This document shows, piece after piece, positions 44,776-56,830 of a stretch of DNA of 64,000 nucleotides. Location of the stretch: contig CANTUV010000072.1 of the NCBI GenBank assembly GCA_947685225.1, positions 9,238,001-9,302,000 on the forward strand, given 5' to 3'. The notes beneath the pieces were generated by a model. It was not told where the DNA came from. It worked only from the letters and a program-made list of their open reading frames with translations, and made no database searches. The position numbers and the translations under genes are program-made. The DNA comes from Garcia nutans (lineage: Eukaryota; Streptophyta; Magnoliopsida; Malpighiales; Euphorbiaceae). How positions within the stretch are numbered: the first letter of the stretch is position 1; each line of letters opens with the position of its first letter.

Positions 44776-47584
44776 TGTAATATCCTCATGTATGCCCTAG
44801 AAGTCTTGGTTATGTTGTTGTTATTGTTGATGTTGTTGTTAGTGTTGTTGTTGTTATATATTGGATTGAATATATGTGTTAAATTGTAAGAGAAAAGAAA
44901 TGGGAAGAGAATGTATATGTATATGTGTTTTGGAGAAGAAATTTAGGGTTTAGAGACAAATGTATATGTTGTGTATATGATGATATATATAACATATAGA
45001 TTGGTCAAATATAGAGTCAATGCAAGAAGATATTTTTGTGGAATGTGCAATTACATATAAGGGCTTAGATGAGACAAAAGGTTAGTTAAATGGTGAAGGG
45101 TGTTTTAGTAATTGCAAGGCTAAAAACACTTGATGGATATAAGAAGCCAAATTTGACTTTGCTCTTCATATTTTCATCTTCTCTTCATGTGTGGCCGGAT
45201 TCTCCATAGACAAAGAGAGAAAGAGAGGTGATCTTGAGGTTTGAAGCAAATTGAAGAAGGAATCAAGGGTGTTGGTTAGAGATTTGTGGAATTCTTCATT
45301 TAAGGTAAGTTTTCTCTTGATTTCTCTTATTCTATTTGGAATTTTGTTTGAGTTTGATGGAGTGTGTTTGTGTATGGTGTGTGTAAAAGTGTTGAAATGG
45401 AATTAAAGATAAGAAGCTAGGTTGGTGTTGGTGATGGAAGAGTAAGAGTTGTGTTTAGTGATTTTTTTTCTGTTTTACAATTAGTAAAGGCTGTGACTTG
45501 TATGATTTTTAATTAATTATAGAAAAATGTTCTTGAAGTGAATTTTTGATATGTTGTGCCTCTGTGAGTCTAGAATGACTGAAAAATATGTTGATTCGAT
45601 TTTGGAATGGTTATGAGTTTAGAAAGATTATTTTTATTAGACCTGTTCCAGCAGGTACCTTAACTGAGACAGCTATATTTCGGGATTTTTAATAAAATGT
45701 AGAAAAATCATATCCAATTGAATTTTTAGATATGTTGTTGCTTAGTGAGTCTAGTATTTGAGAAAAATAATTTGGAACCATGTTGATTGAATTTGATTTA
45801 TGGAATTCACAAAGTTCAGAACTGCTGCCAGGATGCAGGGCAATTGGGGCAGTCTGGTTAGGTGAACTATTTGACCAAGATTTTGTGTTCAGTTTGATCT
45901 GAAATTTTAAAGGAATGATTTTAAGATACAAAACTAAATTCTGTAAAAATTTTAGAATTTTTAGTCAAGTAGATTATTTTATACAATTTTTCAAAATAAG
46001 GATAAAATGGAGTCTAAAACCAGAATGTACTATTCATATGGTCATTTTGCTAATATTCCTTTTGGATTAGATTGTGAAGAGGTTGAATTGCCCTAACCGT
46101 GTCCCTCAAGTGGCTGCCCGTGTCCCTCAATTGTGTGGGTTAGGGTTTTAATTCTTTGTTCTTCTTGCATTGCTTTGGTTCTCCAAAGGTAGGTTGGTCC
46201 TTAAACCTAACCCTAAACACTTTAAACACACTTGAATCAATGAATGATATAATCAAATGCATGTGTAAGGTCCTAAAACTATGAATCATATCAATTGTTC
46301 TTTGCCCTAATTGCATTGTTGAGATTGAACAATGTTATGTTATGTATTGTGAATGGTAATGTGTTTCATGAGTAATATACATTGAAATTGAAATGTATAT
46401 CAAAGATGCAATGATAATTTAAATAAGATATGATATGAGACAATGCCATTGTGATTGGCTATGATGATGATATTGAAAGAAAGAAGGCATGTTTGCCTAA
46501 ATGTGATGAGAATTTGAAAATGGAAATGGTAACTATATAATAAATGAATTGTTTGTTTAATATGTTATTCAGTTTCAGAGTTCTGGATTTGGGTGGCATG
46601 CCTAAGAAATGATGAAAGGTAACAGTCTTGCCGGGTTGAGGATCTCCTCATATGTGTTGAGTTGATGGTCCAAGAGACTGGGTCTGTTACACTATGAGAA
46701 TTGTGAATATGAGATATATGATTTGTAACAGTCTTGCCGGGTTGAGGATCTCCTCATATGTGTTGAGTTGATGGTCCAAGAGATTGGGTCTGTTACACTA
46801 TCCATGGATAGAGATATATGTATATACATTGCCTACGGGCGTGATTATTGTGACTATGAACCAAAGCAGTAACTCTGAACTCTGAATATCGTATTAAATA
46901 CTTGTTGGGCCCATAGGTGTCAAGGTTATATGAATGTCTTAAATAATGTTATGAGTTGATGAAATGAGATGTTGTTTATTGAGTATGATTGATTAATGTT
47001 GAATGTGGAAAGATGTTGAAATGTGGTATGCTCATATGACTATGATTTGTGAAATGCATAATTATGTGGTTAACTTTATATTTATGATGTTGATCTTATC
47101 AATAACATATGTGACATTGCATTACATTAAAGCATACCATTAGTATGTTTTATCTTACTAAGCCGTTGGCTTAGCGCGATAGTATTTAATCGCGCAGGTA
47201 ATAGAGTGGATAGAGTTGAACCCGAGAGTTCATCAAGACCAAGTGAGAGTAGACCTTGAAGAATCCATTTTGGGAGCTTAAAGATCAGAGCAGACTTGCC
47301 AATCATGTATATTTCTTTATATTTTGTAAAGAAATGTTTAATATGTAAATATGTACATATTTTATAACTTCCGCTGTGTAATATTTAAATGTATATATAT
47401 ATAACTAATATGTTTTGTTTTATAAGTAAATGATCTACTTTTCTATAATGTATAATGATAAGGGTATTGTATCAAGTTTAAAGTGTTTTGAATGTTAAGA
47501 AAACCGTAGCATCCCTATGTTTGATGCACTTATGCTACATTGTTGTAGTTGTAGTGTGTGGGCATTGGATATGGGGGTGTTACA
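44776..47584 (+). repeat. 3' LTR of element I (2809 bp)
   Basis: 22 bp longer than the 5' LTR, mostly from an expanded GTT-rich stretch at about 44812-44858. A short block near 45413-45435 (GCTAGGTTGGTGTTGG) also differs from the 5' copy (AATGGAAAAGTG at 37745). Otherwise nearly identical. Confidence 0.95.
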
Positions 47585-47589
47585 ATTGA
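47585..47589. repeat. Target-site duplication of I, right copy
   Basis: attga, identical to 37117-37121. Confidence 0.93.
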
Positions 47590-48229
47590 TGTTTAATATC
47601 TTTGATGAATGATTTATTTATGATGAATGGTTATTTACTTTTATCGATTTATTTAGATTTCCAAATGTTATAAGAGGTATGTTTCCTCTTGGTGGGTACC
47701 TCACTAGTTAAATATCATGTAATTTAAATTGCTTTTATATTTTAGAACCAATGAAAAGGACATGTTTCTACCTTTCGGTAGGAGTCCTATTTAGGCATGG
47801 ATTATGTAAGGGCATGTTTCCATCTTCGGATGGGTGTCCATTTATTTGTTTTGCTTAGACATTGTTTTGATTCTCAATATATCGATGATTTATTTTAATT
47901 ATTGTGTGTAATATGAATAATATTGTTATATTTAAGGATTTTATAATATTAAGACCTGTAAAGGAGGCCGGTTCCAATGAATCGGGTGTTGTGGGGGTGC
48001 TAGGCCATTTCTCACCTTCCCCACACATACCCAACTTTCCAAACCCATTAGGGGGTTGGGGATTCCTTAGGAATCGAGTCATCCACCTCTTTCTTTTTCC
48101 CGGCCCGTCTGGGTGGCGACTCCATTTTCTCTAGACTCAGGTCTGTGTTCTCTAAGGCCCCGAGCCTAAGCAGTGCCGAAGTCGCAAGAACCATTCCTCC
48201 GGGAGTGGGGGCTAAAATCCCCGCTCACA
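47590..48229 (+). repeat. 3' LTR of element D, right part
   Basis: Resumes the LTR interrupted at 37121 and ends CCCCGCTCACA at 48229. Includes the three-hairpin row and the conserved U5 end with the CGGTTC/GAATCG-type foldback near 47968. Confidence 0.85.
47674..47840 (+). other. Three-hairpin row in the 3' LTR of D
   Basis: Foldbacks at 47674-47702, 47757-47788 (inner CTACC/GGTAG) and 47809-47840 (inner CCATC/GATGG closed by TTCG, a very stable RNA tetraloop). Confidence 0.75.
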
Positions 48230-48943
48230 TATAGGCACATACACATTACTTCGTCAAAGGTCTCATTTGAGTTTTAATATTGTCTATCTCATATGCATAC
48301 TTATCCAAACTATCTCCACTAATAGACACTACCTACAAAGTGAGATCAATAGGTCTTTAATAGGCTTGAAATGGGGTCTATAAGGGACATGGGTTAAGCA
48401 GAGGCCAATTGTAAATTGGAGCCATTATGACACAATGGGCAAACTCTAGACTATAAATTTCTTGTTTAGACAGTTGCAAGAATGAATAAGATAGAGCTTT
48501 GAACATTCTCTTTTCTTCTTGATGTTAATCTGGATCTTGATTGGAACTGTCTTTTCCCTTATAAAAAGTTTGATACCCACATTCCTTTTATTTCTTCTTT
48601 TCCCTTTTCTTTCTCTTTCTTTTTCTTACTTTTCCCTTTCTTTGAGCATTTTATCATTTTGTCCTTCTCTATAGGATCGTTAAGTACAAGACTTTCAAAA
48701 ACTAGATGGTCTTTCTCATTTTTCTCTGATTTTGATTGAATCTTTGGTTGGGTTGGACCAATTCAAGTCAAACTGTCCTTTTAAACTAAATGGAAGCCTT
48801 TTGCTGCTTTAGGTAAAAGAGAACTCAATTGGCTTTCTGAACCATTTTGGGTTTTATTTTATTTTCTTTTATTTTTTCTTTTTCTTTTTTCCTTTTCTTT
48901 CTTTATTTTCTTTTCTTTTTTTTTTGTTTTTTTGATTCTAGCT
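48230..48943 (-). other. 3' non-coding region of element K (partial)
   Basis: Homologous to about 1430-2170 of A, with purine-rich tracts on the element strand at 48590-48645 and 48850-48935. No gene. Confidence 0.6.
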
Positions 48944-49141
48944 CTAAAAGAGTTGTCTTGTTTGTACCAACTTGGATTTCTGATAATGGATGAGTGGAGT
49001 GGCATAAATCTTCTTTAACATGGATAAATCATTTGTTACTTTGATTTTATCTTGATAGATTGGATATATTAGGTGAACTTCAACTACCCTTATGGTCTTG
49101 AGAACATCAACTATCCTTATAGTTTTTGCTATGCATTCCAT
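48944..49141 (-). pseudogene. 27-bp-repeat reading frame of element K
   Basis: Two units only (IRIVDVLKT, IRVVEV), then a tail close to that of A (YPIYQDKIKVTNDLSMLKK). Function unknown. Confidence 0.4.
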
Positions 49142-49717
49142 TCTTTGATCTTATTGCCTCTTCACCTTAGTGATCATCAGATTTGTCATAAGTATCACAA
49201 CAACTCAGGGTAGGTCATCGGGTTTATAAGTCAATAAATAGGGAGCTAAAATTTCATGAAGGCTTAAAGGGATAACTAGGTATTGATATCAATAGGATTG
49301 ATACTAGTTGCTGGCTAACCAAATAATGCCTAGATAATTTCTCCCTTAAATAAGCAGAGTTCAATTTTGCCTCAAATATTTGTCAAAGCATGTTCTAAGA
49401 CTGACCAGGACCTATACAAATGTAATTATGCAGGAGCCCTCTTTAAGTAAGCATACACAACTCAATGCTATAGAGCAATTCTCTCACATAGTAAAGTCCT
49501 TCAAGTCATGATGCATAAATATATTAATTCATGAATTATCATGCTAGATTCCTCATTGGTTGAGCACCAAAATGAGCAACGACCAACAAAATTTTAATGA
49601 AAATAATTTATTCAAGCAACTTTTAAATTTGAAAAACATAATTGTTCCAATTAAATATTAAAGAAAGAATAGAACAACACTCCAAACTAATGGAAGTTTA
49701 TTGAACAAAATTTCTCC
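49142..49717 (-). other. Spacer after gag in element K
   Basis: AT-rich, homologous to 2431-3024 of A. I see no gene in it. Confidence 0.55.
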
Positions 49718-51091
49718 TCATTCCACATCTTCAATATTCTCATCTTGGAAAGAGGATAAAACAAAATCTTCTTCCAATCCTTTTCCTACCATGAAGGTTG
49801 CTGGTGGTGGAACTTTGTTGAACCTTGGCAAAGGATTGTCTTTTGTGTTAGGTTTATCAAGCTCAGGCAGCTTACCACTGCCAATTAAATTTTGGATCTC
49901 ATGTTTTAGTCACAAGCATTTGTCTATCTTATGTCCTTGTGTCTGATGAAATTCACAAAAGGCTTTAGTATTAAATTTTGAGGGTAAAGGATTCGGCAAA
50001 GGTCGAGGGCCCAATGGCTATAATAGTCCCTTCTTTTCTAGCTTGTTGAAGACCTAAGACAAAGGCTTGCCCAGATCTAAAAACTGCCTTCTATTTGCTT
50101 GACTAGTTGTATTGACATCGACTTCTTTATGTATACTTTGATTGCTAAACTGATAATTTCATTTTGCAGAAAAATGGTTCTTCTCTCTTTCCCACTCTTC
50201 TATTTGCAAACTAGCTTGTAAGAGGTCCTTGAAATCCCTTATAAGAGTATGAGACAACATCTCACGAAGGTTAGGCAGGATGCCTCTGACTATCATTCAG
50301 ATCTAATATGATTCATCAAGCTTCCTTTTGAGAAATGCAACCTTATTTTTCCATCTTTTCATATAGTCCACAAAATTCTCATTTGGTCTTTGCCTAATGG
50401 TTTCCACCTCCATCAAGGTTACTTCTAGCTCAACATTATACCCATATTGCTAAATGAAAGCCTTGTACAACATGTCCCAATCTTTTTTAGTACTTTCATC
50501 TAAGGTGTTGAACCAATTTTGGATAATAGGGTCCAATGAGAGCATGAAATACCTCAGAGTTTGAGCTTTAGTAGCTCTGGCAGATTGCATGATAGTGATG
50601 TACTGGTTCACATGGAGATGAGGGTTTCCAGTACCATTATACCTAGCAAAGGAAGGCATCTTGAACTTATAAGGGACCTCCTCATCTTGTTCAAATAGTT
50701 TGTCAATCACAGACATCTCTTCGGTTTTTAGCATCTTCTCAAATTTCTTTTTCTAAATTAGCAATCATCTTCTCAACATTAGAAGTTTTGATCTTTTCAA
50801 AAGTTGTCTTCTCAACAACCTTTGGCTCCTTTTTTTATCTTGAGAATCTTGGAAGTATTGACCCTAGTCGTCATCATCATCGACGTCTACCTTATCATCA
50901 TCAAAAGCCACTTCACTAACCTTAGCTTTGCCTTTGTCCTTTGGCTTTTTGGTGCTAGATGATATTTTGGCATTTCTCCATAAAATTGTAGCCAACTGGT
51001 TCTTCATTGTCTCAACCAGGGCCTCCTTTAGTTCTTCCATTTTAGCATTGAGGGTGTCATCCACCATTCTTTGAATTTTTTCTGGCTCCAT
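49718..51091 (-). pseudogene. gag: gag of element K (Ogre/Tat-like), with capsid core
   Basis: ATG at 51091 begins MEPEKIQRMVDDTLNAKMEE, then an acidic run. The capsid-type block is well kept (YKFKMPSFARYNGTGNPHLH, LSLDPIIQNWFNTLDESTKK). It closes at 49718 after FVLSSFQDENIEDVE, the same end point as A. Several stops interrupt it, and the junction from NHFSAK to NYQ has lost a few codons compared with A. Together with A it shows that the ancestral gag of this family was about 460 residues and ended without pol. Confidence 0.8.
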
Positions 51092-52242
51092 TGCTTTTGG
51101 TGAAAAAGTGATTGAGCCATTGCTAGATTCTTCATCTCCGGCGTAGGTTGGATTGTCATAAGCTTTTGAACTATCGTAATCCAGGGCTATGAGCTAGAAA
51201 GGGTCAATGATATGAGATTCAAATATATGTATGCATGTATGCATGAATAAATAACAAACAAAGATAATTAGGACGTTCCTTCCAACCTTACAACTTCCAC
51301 ACACAAATGGCGAGTCTCTTTTCCTAGGTTTATGGTCAACAAAATACCAACATGGGGTATCTTGTTTTCAAATAATTCCCTCGAATGCCAATAGTTATAT
51401 TATTGAACATGGAAATCAGTTCATCATAATTCCCATTAATTAGGTTTTATTCCATTCAACTAACTATAGTAGCTTTTATGCTATATTGGATTAAAACTAA
51501 ATTAAGAGGTTTATTATAGATTTCTCACTTAAAAAAGTAACTAATGATTCATGCCAAAAATAAGCCCATGATTAATAATTCTTAGTGTAAACTAGGCTCC
51601 CAATTGATTTTTGGTATTTCCATAATTGACCTAAATATTCATAAGCACTTTTAAAAGATTATGAAAATAATTTTATTTCTAAGCCCATTTGTAAAAAGAT
51701 TTTAGAAAAAACGGATTTTGGGCTTTGTTTTTAGGTCATAAGAAAAGAATTTTTGATTTGTTTTTTTAGAAACGTTTTATGTTCAAAGATCATCTTGAAA
51801 ATTTTTAAAAATAACTTTGATCTTTTGGATTTTATAGGAAAAATTATTTTGAGCTTACAATGTAGTTAGGTCATATTAGAAAAAGAACAAATCAAATAAG
51901 CCATGATTTAAACTAAGATAAATTAACTATAGTCAAACAACAAGCATTTGGGGTAAAAACCTAAGGAAAGTAACTAGGTAAATTACATGAGCTTTAGTCT
52001 TTGGGTTGAAAAGGCTTGGGTTCCCATAGCAAATATATACCAAATGGTACAAGGCTATAAGTGGTTATGCCATGCTCGATCTCCATACCTTGAGTGAAAG
52101 TATGGTATCCCTTACATATCACAACATGGGTAACATGGGCATCCTAACTCACGCACACGATGTAATTTAAATGATGCAATGGATAATATCAAGATAAGAA
52201 AGAATAGAATAATATAAAGACCAACGGAATCAACTTCTCTTA
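51092..52242 (-). other. 5' leader of element K
   Basis: About 1.15 kb, homologous to the other leaders. No gene. Confidence 0.6.
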
Positions 52243-52260
52243 TTCCCATTAGAGTCGCCA
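52243..52260 (-). other. Degenerate primer binding site of element K
   Basis: On the minus strand TGGCGACTCTAATGGGAA; the 3' half has diverged from the family PBS. Confidence 0.55.
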
Positions 52261-52261
52261 C

Positions 52262-52778
52262 TATGAGTGGAGATTTTCGCCCCCACTCTTGGTGGAATGA
52301 TTCTTGCAACTTCGGCACGGTTTAGGAAATAAAATTAAAACCAAGTAGAATAGGCTTTCAAAAAAACTGCACTGGCAAAAATTGCTGCGGGCGCTGCTAG
52401 GTGGGTGCTCGGGCCACGTGCGTTTCTGCCACAATTTTGCCTGCGGCAAAATTGGTCTGCAACCAATTCGCCACAAGCAAAACTTGCAGCGAATTGGCTT
52501 GAGGCCACTTCACCGTAGGTAAAACTTACGGCAAATTGGCCCAAGCCAATTCATTGCCAGCGATGAAAGATTTTCGTCGTCGATTCTTCCGTCTCTGATT
52601 TTTATTTTTTATATATTTTTTTATTTTCATTATTAAAAATAAATATTATAAGTAATGAATATTATTAAATAAATATTATTTAGTTTAAAATAAATAATAA
52701 ATATTAAAATACCACAAAAATTATTTTGGACTGTTTAAAAATATCAGACTGGACTGGGTAAAAAATTAAGGGCCTACA
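52262..52778 (-). repeat. Internally deleted 5' LTR of element K (517 bp)
   Basis: Only the last ~65 bp of U5 (52262-52327) and the U3 part (52328-52778) remain; about 1.7 kb including TATA, telobox leader and hairpin row is gone. The terminal dinucleotide is TA on plus instead of TG. A palindrome, AATTGGC/GCCAATT around CCAA, lies at 52534-52551. Confidence 0.75.
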
Positions 52779-53295
52779 GCGTTGCTCATGAAAAGGCCAG
52801 ATGAGTTAGACCATATTAGGATAATTATGAGACGTGTACTACCTAATCTTCCTAAAATGATGTCCTGCACCCTTATTAGAGATTTTAAAGATCTCCTTCA
52901 AGCTGGCTTGCAAAAAAAATAATTGGAAAGAGAGAAGAAGCATTTTTTTGCAAGAAGGAACGAGAAAGGGAATTATCAGTCAGGCAATCAAAGCATAAAA
53001 AAGGCAATTGATGTTAATGCAACTGATCAAAGAGGTAGGAGGGAATTTTTGAAGTTGGGAAAGCCATTGTCCTGGGTTCTCAACAAGCTGCAAAAGAAGA
53101 GACTGTTACAACCCTTGACTCCTTGACCATTGCCAAATCCTTTATCAGCAAATTTGATGCCAAAGCATTTTGTCAATTCTACCAAATGCCAGGGCACAAG
53201 ATGGAAAAATGTTTGAGATTGAGGCATGAAATTTAGAATTTGATTGATAATGGAAAGTTACCTAAACCTAACAAGAATAGACAAAGGATAATTCA
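52779..53295 (+). pseudogene. gag: gag 3' part of element L (Ogre/Tat-like)
   Basis: Truncated on the left by the K LTR. Starts inside the capsid region (MKRPDELDHIRIIMRRVLPN, FKDLLQAGLQ), continues with GNYQSGNQSIKKAIDVNATD and LGKPLSWVLNKLQKKRLLQP, then shifts frame at about 53127 and passes the Cys/His cluster (CQFYQMPGHKMEKC read across frames). Stops and frameshifts make it non-functional. Unlike A and K it leads on towards protease. Confidence 0.75.
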
Positions 53296-53865
53296 TTGCC
53301 AAGGTTCAACAGAGTACCACCACTAGTAACTTTCATGATAGGAGGAGATTTGAATGAGAAATATGTTTTGTCTTCTTTCCAAGATGTAAGCGGTGAAGCA
53401 ACTAAAGAAGAAGATGTGTTTAGCAATATAAAACCAACTATGGTTAAAAAGGAAGTAGCCATCTATATTGTGAATGAATTCTGGGATTTCACTGACAGTG
53501 ATGATGAGTCATAGCCTAAGAAAGAAGAGTGGACTTTGTATAAGCCCGAAGAGGATGAAGTGCTAAATACTCGCTCTGGTAAGCCTTATTCAAGACCTCC
53601 ACCAAAGGAAGTAGAAGTTGATAAGGGGAAGGATGCTGAAAAAGAAGGGAAGGAAGATGAAGATGATACAGTCCTTAAGCAATTGAAAAGGACTCAAGTA
53701 AGCGACAGCATTTGGGATCTATTGGCTATGTCCAAGAAACACAATGAAACTATGGCCAAAGCTTTGGCTAGCATGCCAATTTCCACTTTTGTTACACCAG
53801 AGGAGCTAGTTAATTTCCTGAAAGTTGAAGGAGTGGTGATGTGTAAGAATGGTCATAGAAGGATA
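53296..53865 (+). pseudogene. Gag-protease linker of element L, cut before the protease core
   Basis: Two in-frame segments (53296-53514 and 53536-53865) separated by one stop: PRFNRVPPLVTFMIGGDL, then LNTRSGKPYSRPPPKEVEVD, then VLKQLKRTQVSDSIWDLL and TFVTPEELVNFLKVEGVV. In Ogre/Tat polyproteins this region directly precedes the aspartic protease. Coding stops at the junction near 53865, just where protease should begin, and LTR sequence takes over. Confidence 0.75.
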
Positions 53866-55414
53866 ACTTTCTTGGCCTATAAATAACAAGAATCGATACA
53901 GAAAAAAGTGAATGAGTAGAGAGGCAACAAGAATTATCAAAACATAAATAACACTCACATAATATGATTAACTCATAAAAAATACACCAAATAAAGGCAG
54001 TAGCTACTGTCTTTTTTTAGCCTGAAATTCATATCGGTGCAAGCAAAAGATTAGATTAACATATAATTTTGGTGGAACCAACAAACGAAGGTACATTCTA
54101 TAAGTTTAATTCATTTAAATTCAACATAAGAAGTTTTAGTGATGGTTTTTAACATTGATTATATTTATTCTTTGTCCAAATAGCTCCAGTAGTCCAGTAG
54201 TTTATGTTTATCAAGTTTCAATTCATATTTATTTTATTAAAACATGTCAAGTAGGATATTCATTCAACTTCATTTCATCCAGTAGCTTAGTTGGCCAACT
54301 TTTATTTGTTTTAGATTCATATAACTTATGATTTAATTTGAACCCTTTATTTAATTAGTCAAAATACTAGTTTGCTTTTTTGAAAAACCAAAATCTTAAA
54401 TTACAATTTTAAAACCCTAATCTCATAAAAACCTTAGTTTTCAATATTCAAATCCTTAATTGTCATTCTAGAACCTTAATCATGTTTTTCAAAACCCTAA
54501 AATCATGTTTTAACCTTAAAACCCTAGCTTTATTTCCAAAACCCTAATTTTTATTTATAATCCCTAATTTTGTTTTCAAAAACCCTAAAAGCCAAATTTT
54601 CATTTATAAACCCTAATTTTGATTTCAAAAAATCACAAAACCCTAATTCAAGAATAAAATCCTAATTCTCAACGAAAAAACCCTAATCTTATTTTCAAAA
54701 ACCCTAAAATCCCAATTTTCATCCATAAACCCTAAGATCCTAAATTGTTATACTAAAACCCTAATTTTCATCTCAAAAACCCTAGTTTTATTTAAAAAAC
54801 CCTAATTATAATTCCAAAACACTAATTTTATCCTAAAGATCCTAATTTAATCATAAAAATCCTAAAACCATCTATACACCCTAATTTAGTATGTAAACCC
54901 TAAATTTGTATGTTTAATTCTTTATTTAAGAGTAAAATTTAGATTTGATTGTTTTATTTTTGTGATGAATGATTTATTGGTGTTTTATTTAACATGGATG
55001 ATTTGTTATATTATTGCTTATGGTGAATGTTTGAATGACCTAATTTTACTTAGTTAATTATTTAAACTTCAAGGATACAAGAGGTATGTTTCCACTTTGT
55101 GGGTACCTCATTTATTAAGTTCAATGTAATTTTATTTATTTCATGTTTTGAGATTAATATAAAGGCCATGTTTTCACCAAATGGTGGGTGTTCTATTTTG
55201 GTTAGTTTTGGACATTGGACATTATTGTAAGGGCATGTTTCCATTATGTATGGATGCCCATTTTTATTTGTTTGCTTGTTTGGACCTTCTTTGATTTTAA
55301 TATGATGAATGTTTTTTTTATTTTTGCATGTAGTATGGATGATATTTTAATAAGTTAAAGAATTTAATAATGTTTATACCTGAAAAGGAGGCCAGTTCCA
55401 ATGAACCATGCATT
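53866..55414 (+). repeat. LTR fragment lodged between gag-pro and RT of element L
   Basis: Matches 26545-27960 of LTR D and then the conserved start of U5, but lacks both U3 and the LTR end, so it is not a solo LTR. TATA box CTATAAATAA at 53877-53886; telobox-rich leader 54400-54910. The left junction has local similarity (ACTTTCTT) on both sides, so it may have formed by recombination or template switching. Confidence 0.7.
55081..55260 (+). other. Three-hairpin row in the LTR fragment of L
   Basis: Foldbacks at 55081-55109 (GAGGTA/TACCTC), 55161-55194 and 55229-55260 (GGGCAT/ATGCCC). Confidence 0.65.
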
Positions 55415-56830
55415 TTGCATTTTACTGATGTTCCTGAGTTGGTAGAACAGAGGTAGAAAAACCTTGTCTTACTACCTAACATTGAATCTAGCCCAAAAGA
55501 AAAGAAAGAAGCTGCCCTAAAGATTTAGAAGACTCCAGAGGAAATTGCTGCTATCATCGAAGAACAGTTTGAGAACATTGTAGTTTATGATTATGAGAAC
55601 AATGATTCTGATTTTAATTTTTAATTTGCTTATCTGTATGAGGATGATGATGTTTTCTTTTGCAAGATGAATGTAATAAAGTCAGATTTTGTTTGCTTGT
55701 GTGATATTTTTCCTGATGGTTGCATACATTCAAGTAAGTTTGATTACATGAGCGTTTTTAATATTAACTATATTGATACATAATCAATAAATTTAGGAAC
55801 AATTGAAAATTCTAAAAACATTAGCATAGCATCCAACCTTACTCCAGCATAGAAAGAGAGAGAGAGAGAGAGAGAGAGATTAGAAAAAATATTTAAAAAA
55901 TATGAAAAAGTCTTTGCTTGGTCTTATAAGGATATGCCTAAAATTTATCGGCATATAGCCAGGCACATGATTTCCACTTACATTCACATGAAACTTGTCA
56001 GAAAAAAAGCTTAGACAGTTAATGCTGGAATGGGTAGAGTTGATCAAAGAAGAAGTCACTAAGCATATACAAGTGAAGTTCCTTGCAGTGATAGATTATC
56101 TAGACTAGTTAGCCAACATAGTTTCCGTACCAAAGAAACATGGAAGAATTAGGATTTGTGTGGACTATATATACTTCAAAAGGGATTCCCCTAAGGATGA
56201 CTTTCCTTTACCCCATATAGATGTCCTTATTGATAGTGCAGCCTCTAGTGTGCTATACTCATTCATAGAAGGATTTTTTGGATACAATCAAGTGTTAATG
56301 GCCCAAGAGGATAAAGCTAAAACTGACTTCATTACTACATGGGGTATATTTTGTTATAAGATGATGCCATTTGGGTTAAAAAATGCTGGAGCAACCTACC
56401 AAAGGATAGCCACCACCTTGTTTCATGACATGATATTAAAGAAAGTTAAGATCTATGTTAATGATATGATGGTGAAGTTAGATACAAAAGAGCAGCATTT
56501 CCAAAACTTAGAGATAATCTTTGAGAGAGCAGTAAGGTATAATCTAAGGTTGAACACAAAAAAGTGTATGTTTGGAGTTACTTCAAGCAAAATGTTGGGG
56601 CATGTAATCGGCCTAAATGACATTGAGATTGATCCTGACAAAGTTAAGGAAATTAAGGATATGCTAGCCCTTAAGACGGAGAAGGAAGTTCAGGGGTTCA
56701 TCGGAAGGTTACATTACATTAGAAGGTTCATAGCAAAACTTACCATAATCTGTGAACCTATCTTTAAATTACTTAAAAAGAACCAGCCATTCAAGTGGAA
56801 TGAAGAATGTCAAAAGGTCTTTAAGCGTAT
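55415..56830 (+). pseudogene. pol: Reverse transcriptase of element L (Ogre/Tat type), inactive
   Basis: Upstream part with many stops: IFKKYEKVFAWSYKDMP at about 55890-55940, typical of the region before Tat-type RT. From 56160 to 56843 the RT is open: SPKDDFPLPHIDVLIDSAAS, MPFGLKNAGATYQR, then YVND (56454-56465) where YVDD is expected, so the first catalytic aspartate is Asn. It continues through LRLNTKKCMFGVTSSKMLGH to IFKLLKKNQPF. At 56831 LTR F is inserted and the last codons read into it. A (GA)n microsatellite at 55853-55879 is embedded upstream. RNase H and integrase are absent from the window. Confidence 0.85.
55853..55879. repeat. (GA)n microsatellite
   Basis: About 13 GA units inside the region before RT; probably expanded after the element died. 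Confidence 0.9.

Larger units (their letters stand above)
37122..47584 (+). mobile_element. Element I: Tekay/Del-like chromovirus, nearly complete
   Basis: 10463 bp with LTRs 37122-39908 and 44776-47584, initiator-Met-type PBS, gag-pol with chromodomain, and PPT, flanked by attga duplications. By eye the LTRs differ by about 20 substitutions (about 0.7%) plus a few short indels, so it is young. gag carries a frameshift and a stop; pol is a single long open frame. It sits inside the 3' LTR of D. Confidence 0.95.
26046..48229 (+). mobile_element. Element D: gag-only Ogre/Tat-like retrotransposon with chimeric 5' LTR
   Basis: Plus-strand order: 5' LTR, PBS, leader, gag remnant, 27-bp-repeat frame, purine tract, three minisatellite arrays, PPT at 34980, and 3' LTR split by element I. 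No pol. The last 1.3 kb of the two LTRs match closely (28000-29289 against 36400-37121 plus 47590-48229), but the first 1.9 kb of the 5' LTR belongs to another subfamily. The flanks ctgtg (26041-26045) and tatag (48230-48234) do not match. It is therefore better seen as a recombinant than as one clean insertion. Confidence 0.7.
48230..52778 (-). mobile_element. Element K: truncated gag-only Ogre/Tat-like element
   Basis: Minus strand: 5' LTR (52778-52262, internally deleted), degenerate PBS, leader, gag, 27-bp-repeat frame, part of the 3' region. It ends abruptly at 48230 against the LTR of D; the missing 3' part is not found on the far side of D. Relative to element A the cut lies at about position 1430. 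Confidence 0.75.
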
